Assembly: GCA_022661535.1 (NCBI GenBank)
Contig: JAKULF010000020.1
Location: forward strand, 467,574-531,573
Length of the DNA: 64,000 nucleotides
Source of the DNA: Eutypa lata
Taxonomy: Eukaryota > Ascomycota > Sordariomycetes > Xylariales > Diatrypaceae
Direction of reading: 5' to 3'
Shown here: positions 40,801-53,090 of the stretch, piece by piece
Layout: each line of letters opens with the position of its first letter
How positions within the stretch are numbered: the first letter of the stretch is position 1
Made by a program: the position numbers and the translations under genes
The notes under the pieces: generated by a model
Told to the model about the DNA's origin: nothing
Database searches by the model: none
Seen by the model: the letters and a program-made list of their open reading frames with translations, nothing else

Positions 40801-41394
40801 ACGATAACGCGTTAACGAGATATAAAGTATATATTAATATTAAAGTTAATGTTTTAATAAATAAAGTAATAAAATAAATTATAATATAAAATAACGTTAT
40901 AATTACTTTATATATTTAAGCTTATAATTAACCGAATTTCGTTTTATATAAATAATATAAAGTTAACTTATTTAATATGTTTTTTTAAAAAAATATTAAT
41001 TAATAATTAACTTAAAGTTTAACAAATATAATTGCGAATATTATTAAATGTTAAAAAAGTTATACATTTTTAATAACGAAAAATTTAATAATCTTTAAAT
41101 ATAAATTAACGAATACTTTATTATTAACTTTAAAAATATTAAAATATATATTTATATTATATTAAAAAAAAATCGAACTTATTAAATATAAATTTAAAAT
41201 TTTAAAAAAAAATTATATATTAAAAATAAATAAATATAATAAAAAAACGTAAAGTTAAAAATAAATTAACGGCATAATTATTAAGCGAAATAATAAAGGT
41301 AATAAAAAAATAAAAGTTCGTTAAAATAATAATATTATAATAAGTTTTCGTTTAATATATATAAAATTATATTATTAATATATTATATTATATT
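37881..41394. other. AT-rich stretch with lysine-codon-like and short tandem tracts
   Basis: At about 38335-38420 there is a run of aaagtt/aaggct units that resembles a former Lys-rich coding repeat. At about 40098-40190 there is a degenerate tandem of ttattattta-type units. No supportable frame was found. Confidence 0.5.
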
Positions 41395-41680
41395 AAAACA
41401 TTTAAATTTTAAAAATAATTATTAAAAACATTTAAGAAATTATAAAAATAATCGATAATATTTAAATTATAAACATAATTATTAAAAACATTTAAGAAAT
41501 TATAATAATAATTAATAACATTTAAATTATAAAAATAATTATTAAAAACATTTAAAAAATTATAATAATAATTAATAACATTTAAATTATAAAAATAATT
41601 ATTAAAAATATTTAAATAATAATAATAATAACGAATAATATTTAAATTATAAAAATATTTATTAAAAATATTTATAATAT
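41395..41680. repeat. Minisatellite with 60-bp period (two 30-bp halves)
   Basis: Units starting at 41401, 41461, 41521, 41581 and 41641 keep exact 60-base phase. Each is made of a half like tttaaattataaaaataatt and a half like tttaagaaattataataat. The last unit decays toward its end. Confidence 0.85.
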
Positions 41681-44600
41681 AAAATTATTTTATTTTTATT
41701 AAAACTAATAATAATTATTAATAAAATTACCGTTTAAAGCGTATTTATAATTAAACATTTTTAAATCGATATTATATAATATCTTTTATAATGTATTAAT
41801 AAATCGAGATTTATAATCGTTAATTCGTAATTATATAATTAAAATAAGTTTCTTATAATAAATTCGATTTCGATCGAATAAAACATTAAATATAAGATTT
41901 TATAATAATGTTACTTTTAAAATCGTAATATATATTAAACTCGATATAAATTTTCGTTATAAAATATTATAAATAATTTAATTTAAAGTAATACTTTATA
42001 ATTTATATATCGTAATAATATAAATAATAAATAAAAGAAATTATTTTCGAAAATAAATAATATTTTTAATAATAAAATCTTAACGAACTTAAAGAAAAAG
42101 AATAATTAACTTGCTTTAAGCATTATAAAGTTTTTCTTTATTCGGTTTAATAAATATAATAATAATGATTTATTTTACGTTTAAGTAAACTTATTTAGTT
42201 AGCTATTTAAGTAAGCCTTAAAGGGGTCGATATTATCTAGATTTAATTACAAGGTTCGACATTATTTAATGTATAAAACGGCTAAAGTATCGAGGAAATA
42301 AGCCTCGAAACAAAGCACGAGCGTGTTATAATCGGTTTAATAAATAAAAAGTTATCGTATTTATTAAAAGCAATTATAATAACCTTTAAAGTATTTTTTA
42401 AAACTTATAAACTTTACGTTTAAAAAATATCGTAAATAATACTTTATGCTTTATTAATTAAATTAACATTTCTTTATAAATTATACATTAATATAACTTT
42501 ATAATTAATATAAATAAAAAAGCTTTTAAATAAATTATTTATAACTTAAAAGTTAACTTTATTAATATTAATATTTTTATTTTTAATATAAACTTAAATA
42601 ATCGAATTTATTAAGCTTAATATATATTTATAATTATAATTATTAATACGAGCTTTTATAAAATAAATACGCATTATATCGGCAAAATTAATAATTTTAA
42701 CATCGTTAAGTTTTATTATACATTTAAATAAAAGTAATTTTTAAAACGTAACGAATATTTTAAACCGTTATAATTTTATTAATACTTAACGAAAAAAGGC
42801 TTACTTAACATTTTGTTATTATTAAATTGTTTTTAAAAATACGAAATAAGTAAATTTATAATATATATTACGTTTAATTATTTCGTATTTCTTTAAATTA
42901 TTAATAAAGATATATAATAATTTGTTTATTATAAAAGATAATTAAAAGAAGTTATTAATTAATAATATATTTATCTTTTCGAAAAGTTCGTTTTTACGCT
43001 TAAAAAATATTTTTTAAAAACGTTTATTAATTTAATTTAAAACTTATAAATTAAATATATTTTTCTTATTAATAATTAAATATTATACATCACGAAAACA
43101 ACGTTATAAATTATTAAATAAAACCGGCTTTTTAAATAACGACTTATACTTATCGTTAATAAATAAACGAAATAATAAATATAATATTTATCTTTTAATT
43201 TAATTATTAATTACGTTAATAAAAACAACTTTTATAATAAATAAGTTTTCGATATTTATTAATTTTTATAAATAAAAAAATATAACTTTAATAAAATATA
43301 ATTTATTAATTTCGCCGTTATTATTAATTTATAAAAGAAATTATAAAATTATAATATTTAACTTAAAGCGTAAAAAATAACTAATAATAATATTATAAAT
43401 AATACGTTACTTAAAATTTAAAATATATATAACGTAAAATAATAAAGATTTTATATTATAATTTTTAAAAGATTTTTTTTAACGCTTTGCTTAATAATTA
43501 TTATTCGTAAATTCCGCATAAATATAACGGTTAATATAAAACGTTTAATTATAATTAATGTTAACGTCGTAACGTTCGAATAAGTTTGTATTTTTTAACT
43601 TTAACTTTAACTTTAATATTATATAAGTTATTTCTTATTAATTTTTAAAAATAATATTTTTTACATTAATAAAGTTAAGCTTAAATTTATTTTTATTAAA
43701 TTAAAAAGTTTCGATATTAATCGTATCGTAATAATTATTACCGTAATTATAATTCTTTTAACATTAAATATATATTAATATATAATCGTTAAACGTAATG
43801 TTATTTATAATTAATAATTCGATAATATTTTAATAAAAATAATTTAATTATAACTTAATGCGATAAAAATCGAAAAATTATTAATAAATACGTAACGGCT
43901 TATAATAAAAGTAATAATTTAAAACTTTAAGTTTCGTTAAGAAATTATACGTATATTATTTATTAAAGTTTTAAATTAAAAAATTTCATCGTTTAAAAAA
44001 TTTAAAATACGATATATTATTTATTTCTTATAATTAAGCTTTATATTTCTTTTATAAAGTTAAATTTTCGTTAATTTTATTACTTAATATTATAAGCTTT
44101 AATAAACAAATATAAGCGTTAATTAAACGATAATTTACGTTATAAATAACTTAATTATCTTTTTATAAAGAAAGCTTTAATAAATAATAATATATTTTTT
44201 ATATAAAATAATTTTTTTTATTAATAAATTTATTTATAATTTTAAATATAAACGATAATATAAGGTTTTAATTAAAAACGTAAGGTAAAATAATCTTAAT
44301 AATATTAATATACGTAATATTTAATTATTTAGCTTTTTCGTAATATTTAATTATATAATTAATAATTACTTTTTCGTTAATATATAACGAAATGTTAAAA
44401 TTAACAAGTTAATATAAAGATATTAAAAAGTTATATTAATTTATATATACGTTATTTCGCTTTATATCGAATAATTATTATAATTTATCTTCGTATTTTA
44501 TAATTTAAAAAGCTTTTCGATTTTCGTAAAAAAAGTAAAAGCGATAATTAAGATTCGACTTAAGTTTTCTTTTTTTTTAAGCTTTTTCGGCGGCTTTTTT

Positions 44601-46644
44601 AAAAACGTAAAAATAATAAGTCGTAAAGCATTTATAACGTTAATATTAATTTATAATATTATTTAATCATTATTATATAAATTTTAAATAAAAAGAGAAA
44701 ATTAATAAAAGGTTTTTTATATTATTATTTTATTCGATTTTTACGAGCTTTAAATTAATAATTATAATATAATAACTTTAAACTTTTACGTATTATTAAC
44801 GGCTTTTTTAGTGTTTATATTAAGCGAAAAAAAGCTTCGAAATTAATATAATTTATGCACGTAATTATTACCGTAATCTTATTATTTAAAGCGATATTAA
44901 AAATTATTAAGGTTAAGTTTCCGCTTTAATATAATATTACGAAAATACTTCGCTTTAAAATAAAAATGTTAAGTAATAATATAAAGGTTTTTTCGTAATA
45001 AACGCCGAAATAAAAACATTTAATAAGCTTTATTTAATTATTATTATTAATTAAAATCCGATATATATTAATAAAAGCTTTATTAATAAAGATTTATAAA
45101 ACTTAACGTAATAAATATAAACGAAAAATCGAAGTAATAATTAAAAGCTTTTAACTTTCGCTTATATTTATATTAAAAAAAACGTATATTTTTAATAATA
45201 CTTATAAATTAAATGATATAATTAAAGATAAATTAAGCTTTAAAAATATTAAAATACTTTAATACTTTTTATAAATTTTTTTTAAATATTAAAAAACGTT
45301 ATATATTATTCGTATAATATTTATTATAATTTTAAGTTTATTTATATATAAACGTATTTAATACGATATAATGAAAATTATAATATTTAATAAAGCGATT
45401 ATTTTTTTACTTTATAATATACGTAAAGTAATTTTAATAAAAAATAAAACGTTATTAAAGTTTTATAAAATTAACTTTATTATAAAAATAAAAAATAAAA
45501 AATATTAAAAATAATAAAGTTATAAATTAATTAAACTTATCGAATAATATATATTATATCGACGGTATATATAATTAATAAGTAATATTAAGTTTTATAT
45601 AAATAATATTAAGTTTTATAAATTATAACGAAAGGTTTTTAATAAAAAAACGAATCGTTAATAACATTTCGTTATAATTAACGAAGTTTTAATATCTCGA
45701 TAAATATATTAAGAATTATAACCTCGTTATAAGCATTAATATTTTTCGAAAGGTTTTCGTTAATAAAACTTATATTTAAATTAATAATAATATTTATATC
45801 TTTTATTTTTTATATATAAAATTAATCGTAAATATCGTTATTTTTAAGTAATTAAGTTAAATTATTACGATTTAAAGTGTAATTTACGTAATTTAAATAA
45901 TAATATTAAAAAAATAATAATTAATCGTATATAACTTAATAACGTATATTAAATTTATTACGAAATTATTAAATTATTTATTAAACGTTTTTAAAACTTT
46001 ATATATAAAAAATAATATTAAGATTTTAAAGTAATAAAGGTAATTTGTTATATATTTTTTTAATATCGCGTAAAAAGTATATTATATGCTTTTAATATTT
46101 ATATTATTAATCGCAAATTTAAATAATATTAATTTTTTTTTTAAAAATAAAGTAATATTTATAATAAAAACATTAATCGTAACGTAAACTTTAATAATAA
46201 GCATTTTTTTAAAAAGTTTAAATTTAAATAAATAAGTAAAAATAAAGTTAAAATTAAAATAATTAACAACGAAAAAATATTTAAACTCGTTTATTATTTT
46301 TTTATTATTTTTAATATAATACGTAATATAAATATCGTTTAATTTTAACTTAATATTAAATTATTTATATTTATATTACGAATAATAAATTAACTTTTTA
46401 ACTTTTAACGTTTCGTTAAAGTTTTTTTTAATATTAACGTTTTTAAGAAATAAAGTAATTTCTTTATTATTTTTAATGTATTTTAAAGATATTTCGTTAA
46501 AGTTACGAAATTATTAAATCGGTCGTTATTTAACTTATAAAGATTAAATAATAATTATTAATCGTTTAAAAAAAGAAATTATATAATTTTTATAAAAAAA
46601 ACGTTAATTATTAATATTTTTACTCGAAGTATTAAAAGTTTAAA
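41681..46644. other. Moderately mutated transposon-like stretch, no readable gene
   Basis: CpG dinucleotides are frequent and long A/T runs fewer than in 4641-6357, so this may be a former coding transposon body. A richer patch at 42170-42345 (aaggggtcgatattatctag, then cgaaacaaagcacgagcgtg) may be a former LTR or promoter region. No domain motif survives in any frame. Confidence 0.45.
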
Positions 46645-46870
46645 TTAATTACGTAAGCGGTAAAAATATAAAGCGATTACGAATATAAAACAAAAAAAGA
46701 AATTATAAAAGCGATAATAACGATAATATAAATTAATTATAAATATAACATTAATTACGAAATAATAATATAAGTCGATTACGATTATAAAGTTAATTAC
46801 GAGATTATAATATAAGCTTATTACGATTACGAAATCGATTACGAAGTCGATTACGAAATAATACAATTAA
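46645..46870. repeat. Degenerate CGATTACGA tandem tract
   Basis: Variants of cgattacgaaat and cgattacgaagt recur, densest at 46770-46860. In one plus frame they read like VDYDYK, YYDYEIDYEVDYE, an acidic-tyrosine repeat. An open minus-strand frame over it is a product of the repeat and is not accepted as a gene. Confidence 0.6.
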
Positions 46871-49529
46871 TAATTTAAATTATCTTTATTCGCGCTTTAA
46901 TTTTTACTTTAAAAGTCGATTACGAAAACGTTTATAAAACGAAATTAATATAAATATAAAAGAATTTAACGAATTATTTATTATATTAATTAAAAAAAGT
47001 AAAAAGGTTTATATATTAAATTATAAAATAACATTAAAAAGTATAAATTATAAATAAAATAACGTATTATTATAAGAATTTAATTAAGCGCGTAAATTAT
47101 TAAGATTAAATATTTATAATAAATTCTCGTTATAACGTTTTTTAAAGCGATATTACCGTTAAATTACATGTTATTTATTACGTATAATTATTATTAAAAA
47201 TAATTCGTTATTATTATAATTATTAAAATAATATATATTATTAAAAATAATATAAATTAAATAAAAACGACGAATAAATTAAATAAATAATGAATTAAGT
47301 TACGAAGATATAAATAAGGAAATATTCGAAGCATTTATCGTTAAAAAATAATAAAGTTATAAAAAAATAAAAAAAATAAAAAAATAAAAAGAAATAAAGA
47401 AAACTTAAAGTAAAAATAAATATAATTGTATAAGATTATAAAGTTATATGTTTATAAATAAATAAAGTTAAATTTAAATATAAAATATATAAATCGAAAA
47501 AAAAAATATATTTAATTAAAAATAAATAAATAAATTAATAATTTAAAACTAATTAATTCGAAGTTATTATATTAATAAATATGTATTTTCGATGTATTTA
47601 ATGGTTATTTTATTACGTAATTACTTACGTAAGTTAATAATGTAATTAAGTAGTTTAAACTTAATATAAAATAACCTTCGATTAAGATAATTATTATTAT
47701 AACGGTTTTTATAAACGTTAAAATTTAATAAATAATTATAATTAATTTTTAAATTATTATTAAAATTAATAAATTCGTTTAAATTAAAACGTATAAATTT
47801 AAGTATTATATTTATAAATTAAATATTTTATAATAATAAATAATTCGAAATATAAAGTTATAAAGAATTAATTAATTTAAAATAATTATTTTTTATTTAA
47901 AGATTTTAATAATAAAAAAGGTATTTATTATAATAACGAATTTATAAATAATAAAAATATTTTTATTTACGTTTTTTTATTAATAAAATTTTATTATTAA
48001 CGTTTAAAACGTTATAAATTAAAGAAATATATTTAAAATATAATTAAGTTTTTTTATTTTATAATATTTATATAAAATCTTTTTTTTAACTTTTATATTA
48101 ATGTATTATATTTATTTAAATCGGTTTTAATAAATGTTTAAAATAACGATATATTTATATTAAAAAATAAATTCTTTTTTTTAATATTTAAAAAAAACGT
48201 TTTTTTATAACCGTTAATAAATTAATTTTTAAAAACAAAAAGTTTATATTACGTAAATTATAAAAATAAAAATTAAAATATTATTAAATTAATTATTTAA
48301 ATTAATACATTTTTATTTTAAAATTTAAATCTTTATAATTAATCGATTTATTATTTTAAAATATATTTATATTGATTTTTTAATAAAATAATAAATAAAA
48401 ATTAATTATAATAAGTTTTTTTAAAAAACGTAACGAATTAAAATAATATTAATTACAATTATAAATATTAATAATTTTATTTCTTTATTTAAAGAAATTT
48501 ATTTAAATTTAAATATTTTAATATAAATTAAAAAGAAAAAAGTTAAATTATTTATATTTATAAAAGTTTAAATTTATTATTAAAAATATATAATTAAATG
48601 TATATAAAGTATTTATTAATTATTGTATTAAATAAATAAAATTAATATTTTATAAAAAAGTATTTATTTTTTTTAATGTTTTTTATAAATTTATTTATAT
48701 TTAACGTTATATAATATTTAAAATTAATATAATTATACTATTATAAATAATAATTATTATTTTTATTAAATATTTTAAATTTTAAAAGTTTAATAAATAT
48801 AAAAACCAAAAAAAAATATTTTCTTTATTTTTATATTTAAACGTTTTATATTTTATAATAAATTTTAAAATTTTAAAAAAATAATATTAATAATTAATAA
48901 TTTAAATATATTTATATAAATTTAACGAAATTATAAATTTAATTAAATCGTAAATATAATAAATAATAAATATATATTAATTAATTAAATATATATATTT
49001 ATAATTTAATTTATTCTTTAATATATAATTTAAATAATATCGAAAATTTTAATAAAGTTTTAAAAGTTTTTATATTTTAAAATATTATAATAATAAATTA
49101 ATTAATTTATATTTTATTTATAAATAAAGCGATTTTAAAAAATATTTAAAAAACATTTAATAAGTTATATATTTTATTTAAATGATTTTATTAAATATAA
49201 AAATAAATTTAATAATATATTTAATTTTATAAATTTTTTAAATTATATAAAAATTATAATAAAAAATAACGTTATTATAATTATAATTAACTTATTTTTA
49301 ATAAATAAAATTAAAATCGTATTAAAAAAATATAACGTATTAAAAAATAAAAATATTATTTTTATATTTAAAAACGGAAAAATATATATTAATTTAATTA
49401 ACGATTAATAAAGTTTAAATTTTCGAATTTAAATTTATTATTTAAAAATTAAAAATTAAAAATGCTTTAATAATATTTTTCATATAATATATTAATAATT
49501 AAAATAATAAAAAGTAATAATAAAAATAA
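46871..49529. other. AT-rich stretch with a T-tail fragment
   Basis: Bases 47575-47695 match the T tail at 53101-53231 in direct orientation (aatatgtattttc near the start, aaaataaccttcgattaag near the end). The rest has no supportable frame. Confidence 0.55.
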
Positions 49530-50923
49530 CTATATTATTTATTAAAAAATAATAAGCCTTTAAAGCCTTTATTATATATAAATAAAATTATAAAGTTATA
49601 ATTTAATTTATTTCGATTATTTAAATAAAAATCTTTATATTAAAAAAATTAATATAAATTAAGCTTTTTATAAATATTTAATTATATTTTATATATTATT
49701 ATAATAATAATCTTTTTTAATAAAATATTTAAAACGATAATTATAAAAAGTTTTCGAAATTTATTAATTTAATTTAATCGAAATAGATTTAAATCGAAGT
49801 TTAAATCGAAGTATTAATAATACAAGTTATATATTAAAAAATTAATTAATAATGTAAATTAATATCGAAACGATAGCAAAATTAATTTAAAATAAAAATA
49901 AAATAAAATTAATTTAAATTATAATTAAAAACGATAATGAAATTAATTAATGATAAAAGTTATTATAATAACATTAAAAAAGAATTTAAATAATAAATTA
50001 AAAAATTAAAAAATTAAATTAAATAAGTATTAATTAACGAAAAGAAATTAATAATAATGAAAAAAACGAAAACGAAATTAAATAATTAACGAAGTTAATT
50101 ACGTATTTAAATTAAATTAATTTTATTTTTAAAATAATTAACAAAAATTAATTATAAAACGATAATAATTAAAAAATATTAAATTTCGAAATAACGATAA
50201 TAATAAATTTATTAAAATTAAAGAAATTAAAATCGTAAATATTATTATTATTAATATTAAATATATTTTTTAATTATTATTATAAATATTAAAAAAAACG
50301 AAAATATATATAACTTTAAAGAATTATATAAAAATTATAACATTAAATAAAAATAAAAATTATAAACGTAATTATAATATACGAAATAAAATGTAAAAAA
50401 ATAATTAATTTTAAATTACGTTGCCGAATTTAAACGGTTAATTTAATATATTATTAAAGTTAAAATTTTAATTAATTTAAATTATAAATTATAATATTTA
50501 TTACTTTAATTAAAAGTATTAACGTTACGGCTTAAAAGTTACGTATTAAAAAATATTTCGATAAATATTAAATATAACGATTAATTAAATATATAACGAT
50601 TTCGTAATAAAATTTTAAAATAAAAAACAAAAAAAACGATAATAATTATAAAATTTAAAAAAATAATAAATTTAATCGAAACGATTAAAATAAATTACGT
50701 TATTATAATTATAACGAATATAATTATTTACGAAAGAATTACTTAAAAAAACGAAAACAATATATTTAATTTTAAAAATAATAATATCGTTTTAATTAAA
50801 TTATTAAACTTATATAAAAGATTAATTTATAATATATAAAATAATATTTAAAAAAAATTAATAAAAATAATAATTATTTTATTATAAAAAAATATTAATA
50901 AAAAATAATATTAATTTTTAAAA

Positions 50924-51085
50924 TATAATATTCGTATATTAATTTTATATATTCGTAATTATATTTTAATAATATAAATATATAAATATTTAAGTATAAA
51001 TAATTACGAAATAATTTATTTATATATAATTTATAACCTTAAATGCTTTAAGGATTTATTTCTTTAATAATTATTATTTAAATTA
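50924..51085 (-). repeat. R' terminal repeat, left
   Basis: Direct partner of 51677-51850 and inverted relative to 24341-24535. It has about 16 bases (tataaatatttaagta) that the right copy lacks. Confidence 0.55.
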
Positions 51086-51676
51086 TAATAAAAATCTTTT
51101 ATTAAGATTTTTTTAATAATATTTTTATACTTGTATTTATTTTTTTAAAAACGTTTTTACGTTAATAACGCCTTTATATTTTCGAATTCGTTTTATTTTA
51201 TTTTATATAATAATGCCTTTATTTTAAAAACGTTATTTTTTTATTTCGTTTCGATTTTTTAATAATATTATTTAATTTTTCCATTTTAATTTAAATAAAT
51301 TTTATCGTCGTTTTAACATTAATTTATATTATTAATTTGTTTTTTAATATATAATTTATATTATTAAGATTTTAATTTTAATTTAATGTAAATTTATTTT
51401 AATTAAATTAAATTAATAAATTTTTTTAATTATTTCATCGAATAATATTTAAATATATTATTAACTTTTTTATTCGTTTATTATTATTATAAATCGTTTT
51501 ATTTATTTCGTTATTTTGTTAATTATTTTATTTTATTATTTTTTACATTAAATGCGTTTTAAATATTACGTTTAAAAGTTTTTATAACGAAATGTTTTTT
51601 AATATAATTTATTATATATAATTAAATTATTTTTAAATTTTTTAATATTATCGAATTATTATTATATTAATTATTA

Positions 51677-51850
51677 AAATATAATATTTATATATTAATT
51701 TTATATATTTATAATTATGTTTTAATAATATAAATATAAATAATTACGAAATAATATATTTATATATAATTTATAATTTTAAATACTTTAAATATTTATT
51801 TTTTTTAAAAAGATTTATTCTTTTAATAATTATTATTTATATTATAATAT
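51677..51850 (-). repeat. R' terminal repeat, right
   Basis: Shares aaaatataatattyrtatat, aataattacgaaataat and atatataatttataa blocks with 50924-51085 in the same order. Confidence 0.55.
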
Positions 51851-52114
51851 TAACAATTTATTTAATAATAAATAATAAATTTTTTAAGTTTTTATTATAT
51901 AAAAATAAAAATATAAAAATATAATTTATTTTATTTTAATTATTTAAATAAAACTTTTTATAAATATTTAATTATAATTTATATATTAATATAATATATA
52001 TATAACGTTAATTATAATAAATAAAAAAAGATTTTTTTAATTTTTTTATTATTTAAAAAATTATAAATAATATATATAAAAACGAATTAAAATTTTTCCT
52101 AGCCGCTACGTTCG

Positions 52115-52171
52115 AAAAAAAAAAGGTACGGCCTTCCGCCTGCAAGCAAGCTACGGGGACCTTTTTTTTTT
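52115..52171. repeat. Perfect 13-bp inverted repeat in the T leader
   Basis: AAAAAAAAAAGGT at 52115-52127 is the exact complement of ACCTTTTTTTTTT at 52159-52171, with a 31-base GC-rich loop. It would form a hairpin on either strand, and the T run could serve as a pol III terminator for minus- or plus-strand transcripts. Confidence 0.6.
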
Positions 52172-52190
52172 CTCTCTTCGGGCGGAAAAA

Positions 52191-52208
52191 TTTTGCTGCG
52201 CAGCAAAA
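52191..52208. repeat. Perfect 18-bp palindrome
   Basis: TTTTGCTGCGCAGCAAAA is self-complementary throughout. Its mutated counterpart in the 37-kb copy is reduced to tttttgcaaaa. Confidence 0.7.
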
Positions 52209-52242
52209 GCTAATATAGCCAACTTGACCTTTAAAAAACCTT

Positions 52243-52333
52243 TGACTTACTGGGATTCGAACCCAAAGGCTGCTATACGTATAGGGCGGTCAAGCTGTCA
52301 GAACTGACCGGAGGTCATTTTGTGGCTAAGTCC
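52243..52333 (-). tRNA. tRNA-like module 1 (probably not a functional tRNA)
   Basis: On the minus strand a T-arm TGGGTTCGAATCCCA (52265-52251) is followed directly by TAAGTCA. That pairs with GGACTTA at the 5' end in six of seven positions (first pair G/A mismatched), giving a 91-base unit. The B-box consensus GGTTCGANTCC is exact. The D-arm region lacks a good A box, although TGACC-TCC-GGTCA and a perfect CTATACGTATAG palindrome can form hairpins. No anticodon can be assigned with confidence. It may be a tRNA-derived pol III promoter. Confidence 0.4.
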
Positions 52334-52442
52334 TGCACCACTATTACGACCTACCCCTAAATTGTAACGCTTTTTTTTATATATAGGTTTTGTAGGTTTA
52401 TAAGCTGTAGGTCTGTAGGTCTATAAGCTGTAGGTCCTGCCA

Positions 52443-52721
52443 CCACCTAGACCACCTAGTCAAAAGCTAGGTGGTCTACAAAGTAAGTTATTTAATTTTA
52501 TACCTTACTAAACGGGATTCGAACCCAAGGGCTTCGGATTACAATTACTACATCTACAGATTTAGCCACTACACTACAGGCTCATTACATTAAAAACCTA
52601 CACTTTATCCATCTACATATAGCTAATTCTGAAGGTAGGTAGTTAAAGCTGCCACCACCTAGGTCAGAAGCTAGGTGGTCAGCAGCTAAGCTAGGTAGGT
52701 GGTCAGTGCAGCACCACCTAG
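52443..52721. repeat. Cluster of ACCACCTAG / CTAGGTGGT inverted units
   Basis: ACCACCTAG occurs at 52443-52451, 52452-52460, 52654-52662 and 52713-52721. Its complement CTAGGTGGT occurs at 52468-52476 and 52671-52679, with a longer variant at 52691-52703. They sit as opposed pairs around both sides of tRNA-like module 2, so they can form hairpins or serve as paired protein sites. Confidence 0.7.
52506..52583 (-). tRNA. tRNA-like module 2 (A and B boxes, acceptor not pairing)
   Basis: On the minus strand an A-box-like TAGTGTAGTGG (52576-52566) and a B box GGGTTCGAATCCC (52526-52514) are about 40 bases apart, the spacing seen in tRNA genes and tRNA-derived SINEs. The two ends (GAGCCTG and GTTTAGT) do not pair, so a working tRNA is unlikely. 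Mutated copies occur at 23685-23790 and 59690-59780. Confidence 0.4.
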
Positions 52722-53019
52722 GTTATCTAGGTCTGTAAGCTCTAGGTCTGAAGGTCTGTAGGTTACCCTGTAGGTCTGTAGGTCTGTAAGCTGTAGGGCT
52801 GTAGGTCTGTAGGTCTGTAGGTCTGTAAGCTGTAGGGCTGTAGGTCTGTAGGCTGTAGGGCTGCAGGTTGTAGGTTGTAAGGCTGTAGGTCTGTAAGTGG
52901 CTTGTAGGTCCGAAAAGTGGCTTGTAGGTCCGAAAGGTGGCTAGTAGGTCTGTAGGTCTGTAGGTCTGTAGGTCTGTAGAGCTAGGTCCAAAAGGGTTAG
53001 GTATGTGGACCGAAAAAGA

Positions 53020-53090
53020 GGATGCACCCAATCAGCTGCGATTATGGGCTGTATGTATGTTTTTCGAAATGGATGCACCTAATCAGAAGC
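53020..53090. repeat. Twin GATGCACCyAATCAG boxes
   Basis: GGATGCACCCAATCAGCTGC near 53020 and GGATGCACCTAATCAGAAGC near 53071 are near-identical direct repeats about 50 bases apart. Both remain recognisable in the mutated 23-kb copy as aaatgcatt and aagtgcatt. Confidence 0.6.

Larger units (their letters stand above)
49530..52010 (+). mobile_element. Family G element with a nested R' pair
   Basis: Terminal-type repeats at 49530-49720 and about 51880-52010 (complement of 18110-18345) bracket the family G interior (49900-50640). Between the interior and the right terminal repeat lie two direct copies of the R' repeat (50924-51085 and 51677-51850). The order suggests an R' element inserted into a G element, or a composite. 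Compared with the 18-kb copy this one is about 1 kb longer, which equals the R' insertion. Confidence 0.5.
52388..52995. repeat. GTAGGTCT minisatellite in two blocks
   Basis: Eight-base units GTAGGTCT, with GTAAGCT and GTAGGGCT variants, fill 52388-52440 and 52725-52995; the two blocks are separated by the tRNA-like module and palindromes. Mutated counterparts read ataagttt or its complement (23340-23560, 59990-60950), the latter greatly expanded. Confidence 0.75.

Noticed and set aside
37601..41680. CRISPR-like arrays
   Set aside because: The periodic sequences are continuous tandem repeats without unique spacers, in a eukaryotic context.
46645..46866. 73-codon open minus-strand frame
   Set aside because: It consists of Tyr/Ile/Val/Phe codons produced by the CGATTACGA repeat and AT bias; no domain and no start context.
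52723..53031. 102-codon open minus-strand frame
   Set aside because: It is the translation of the GTAGGTCT minisatellite (Thr/Tyr/Pro/Leu/Gln repeats) and has no independent sign of coding.
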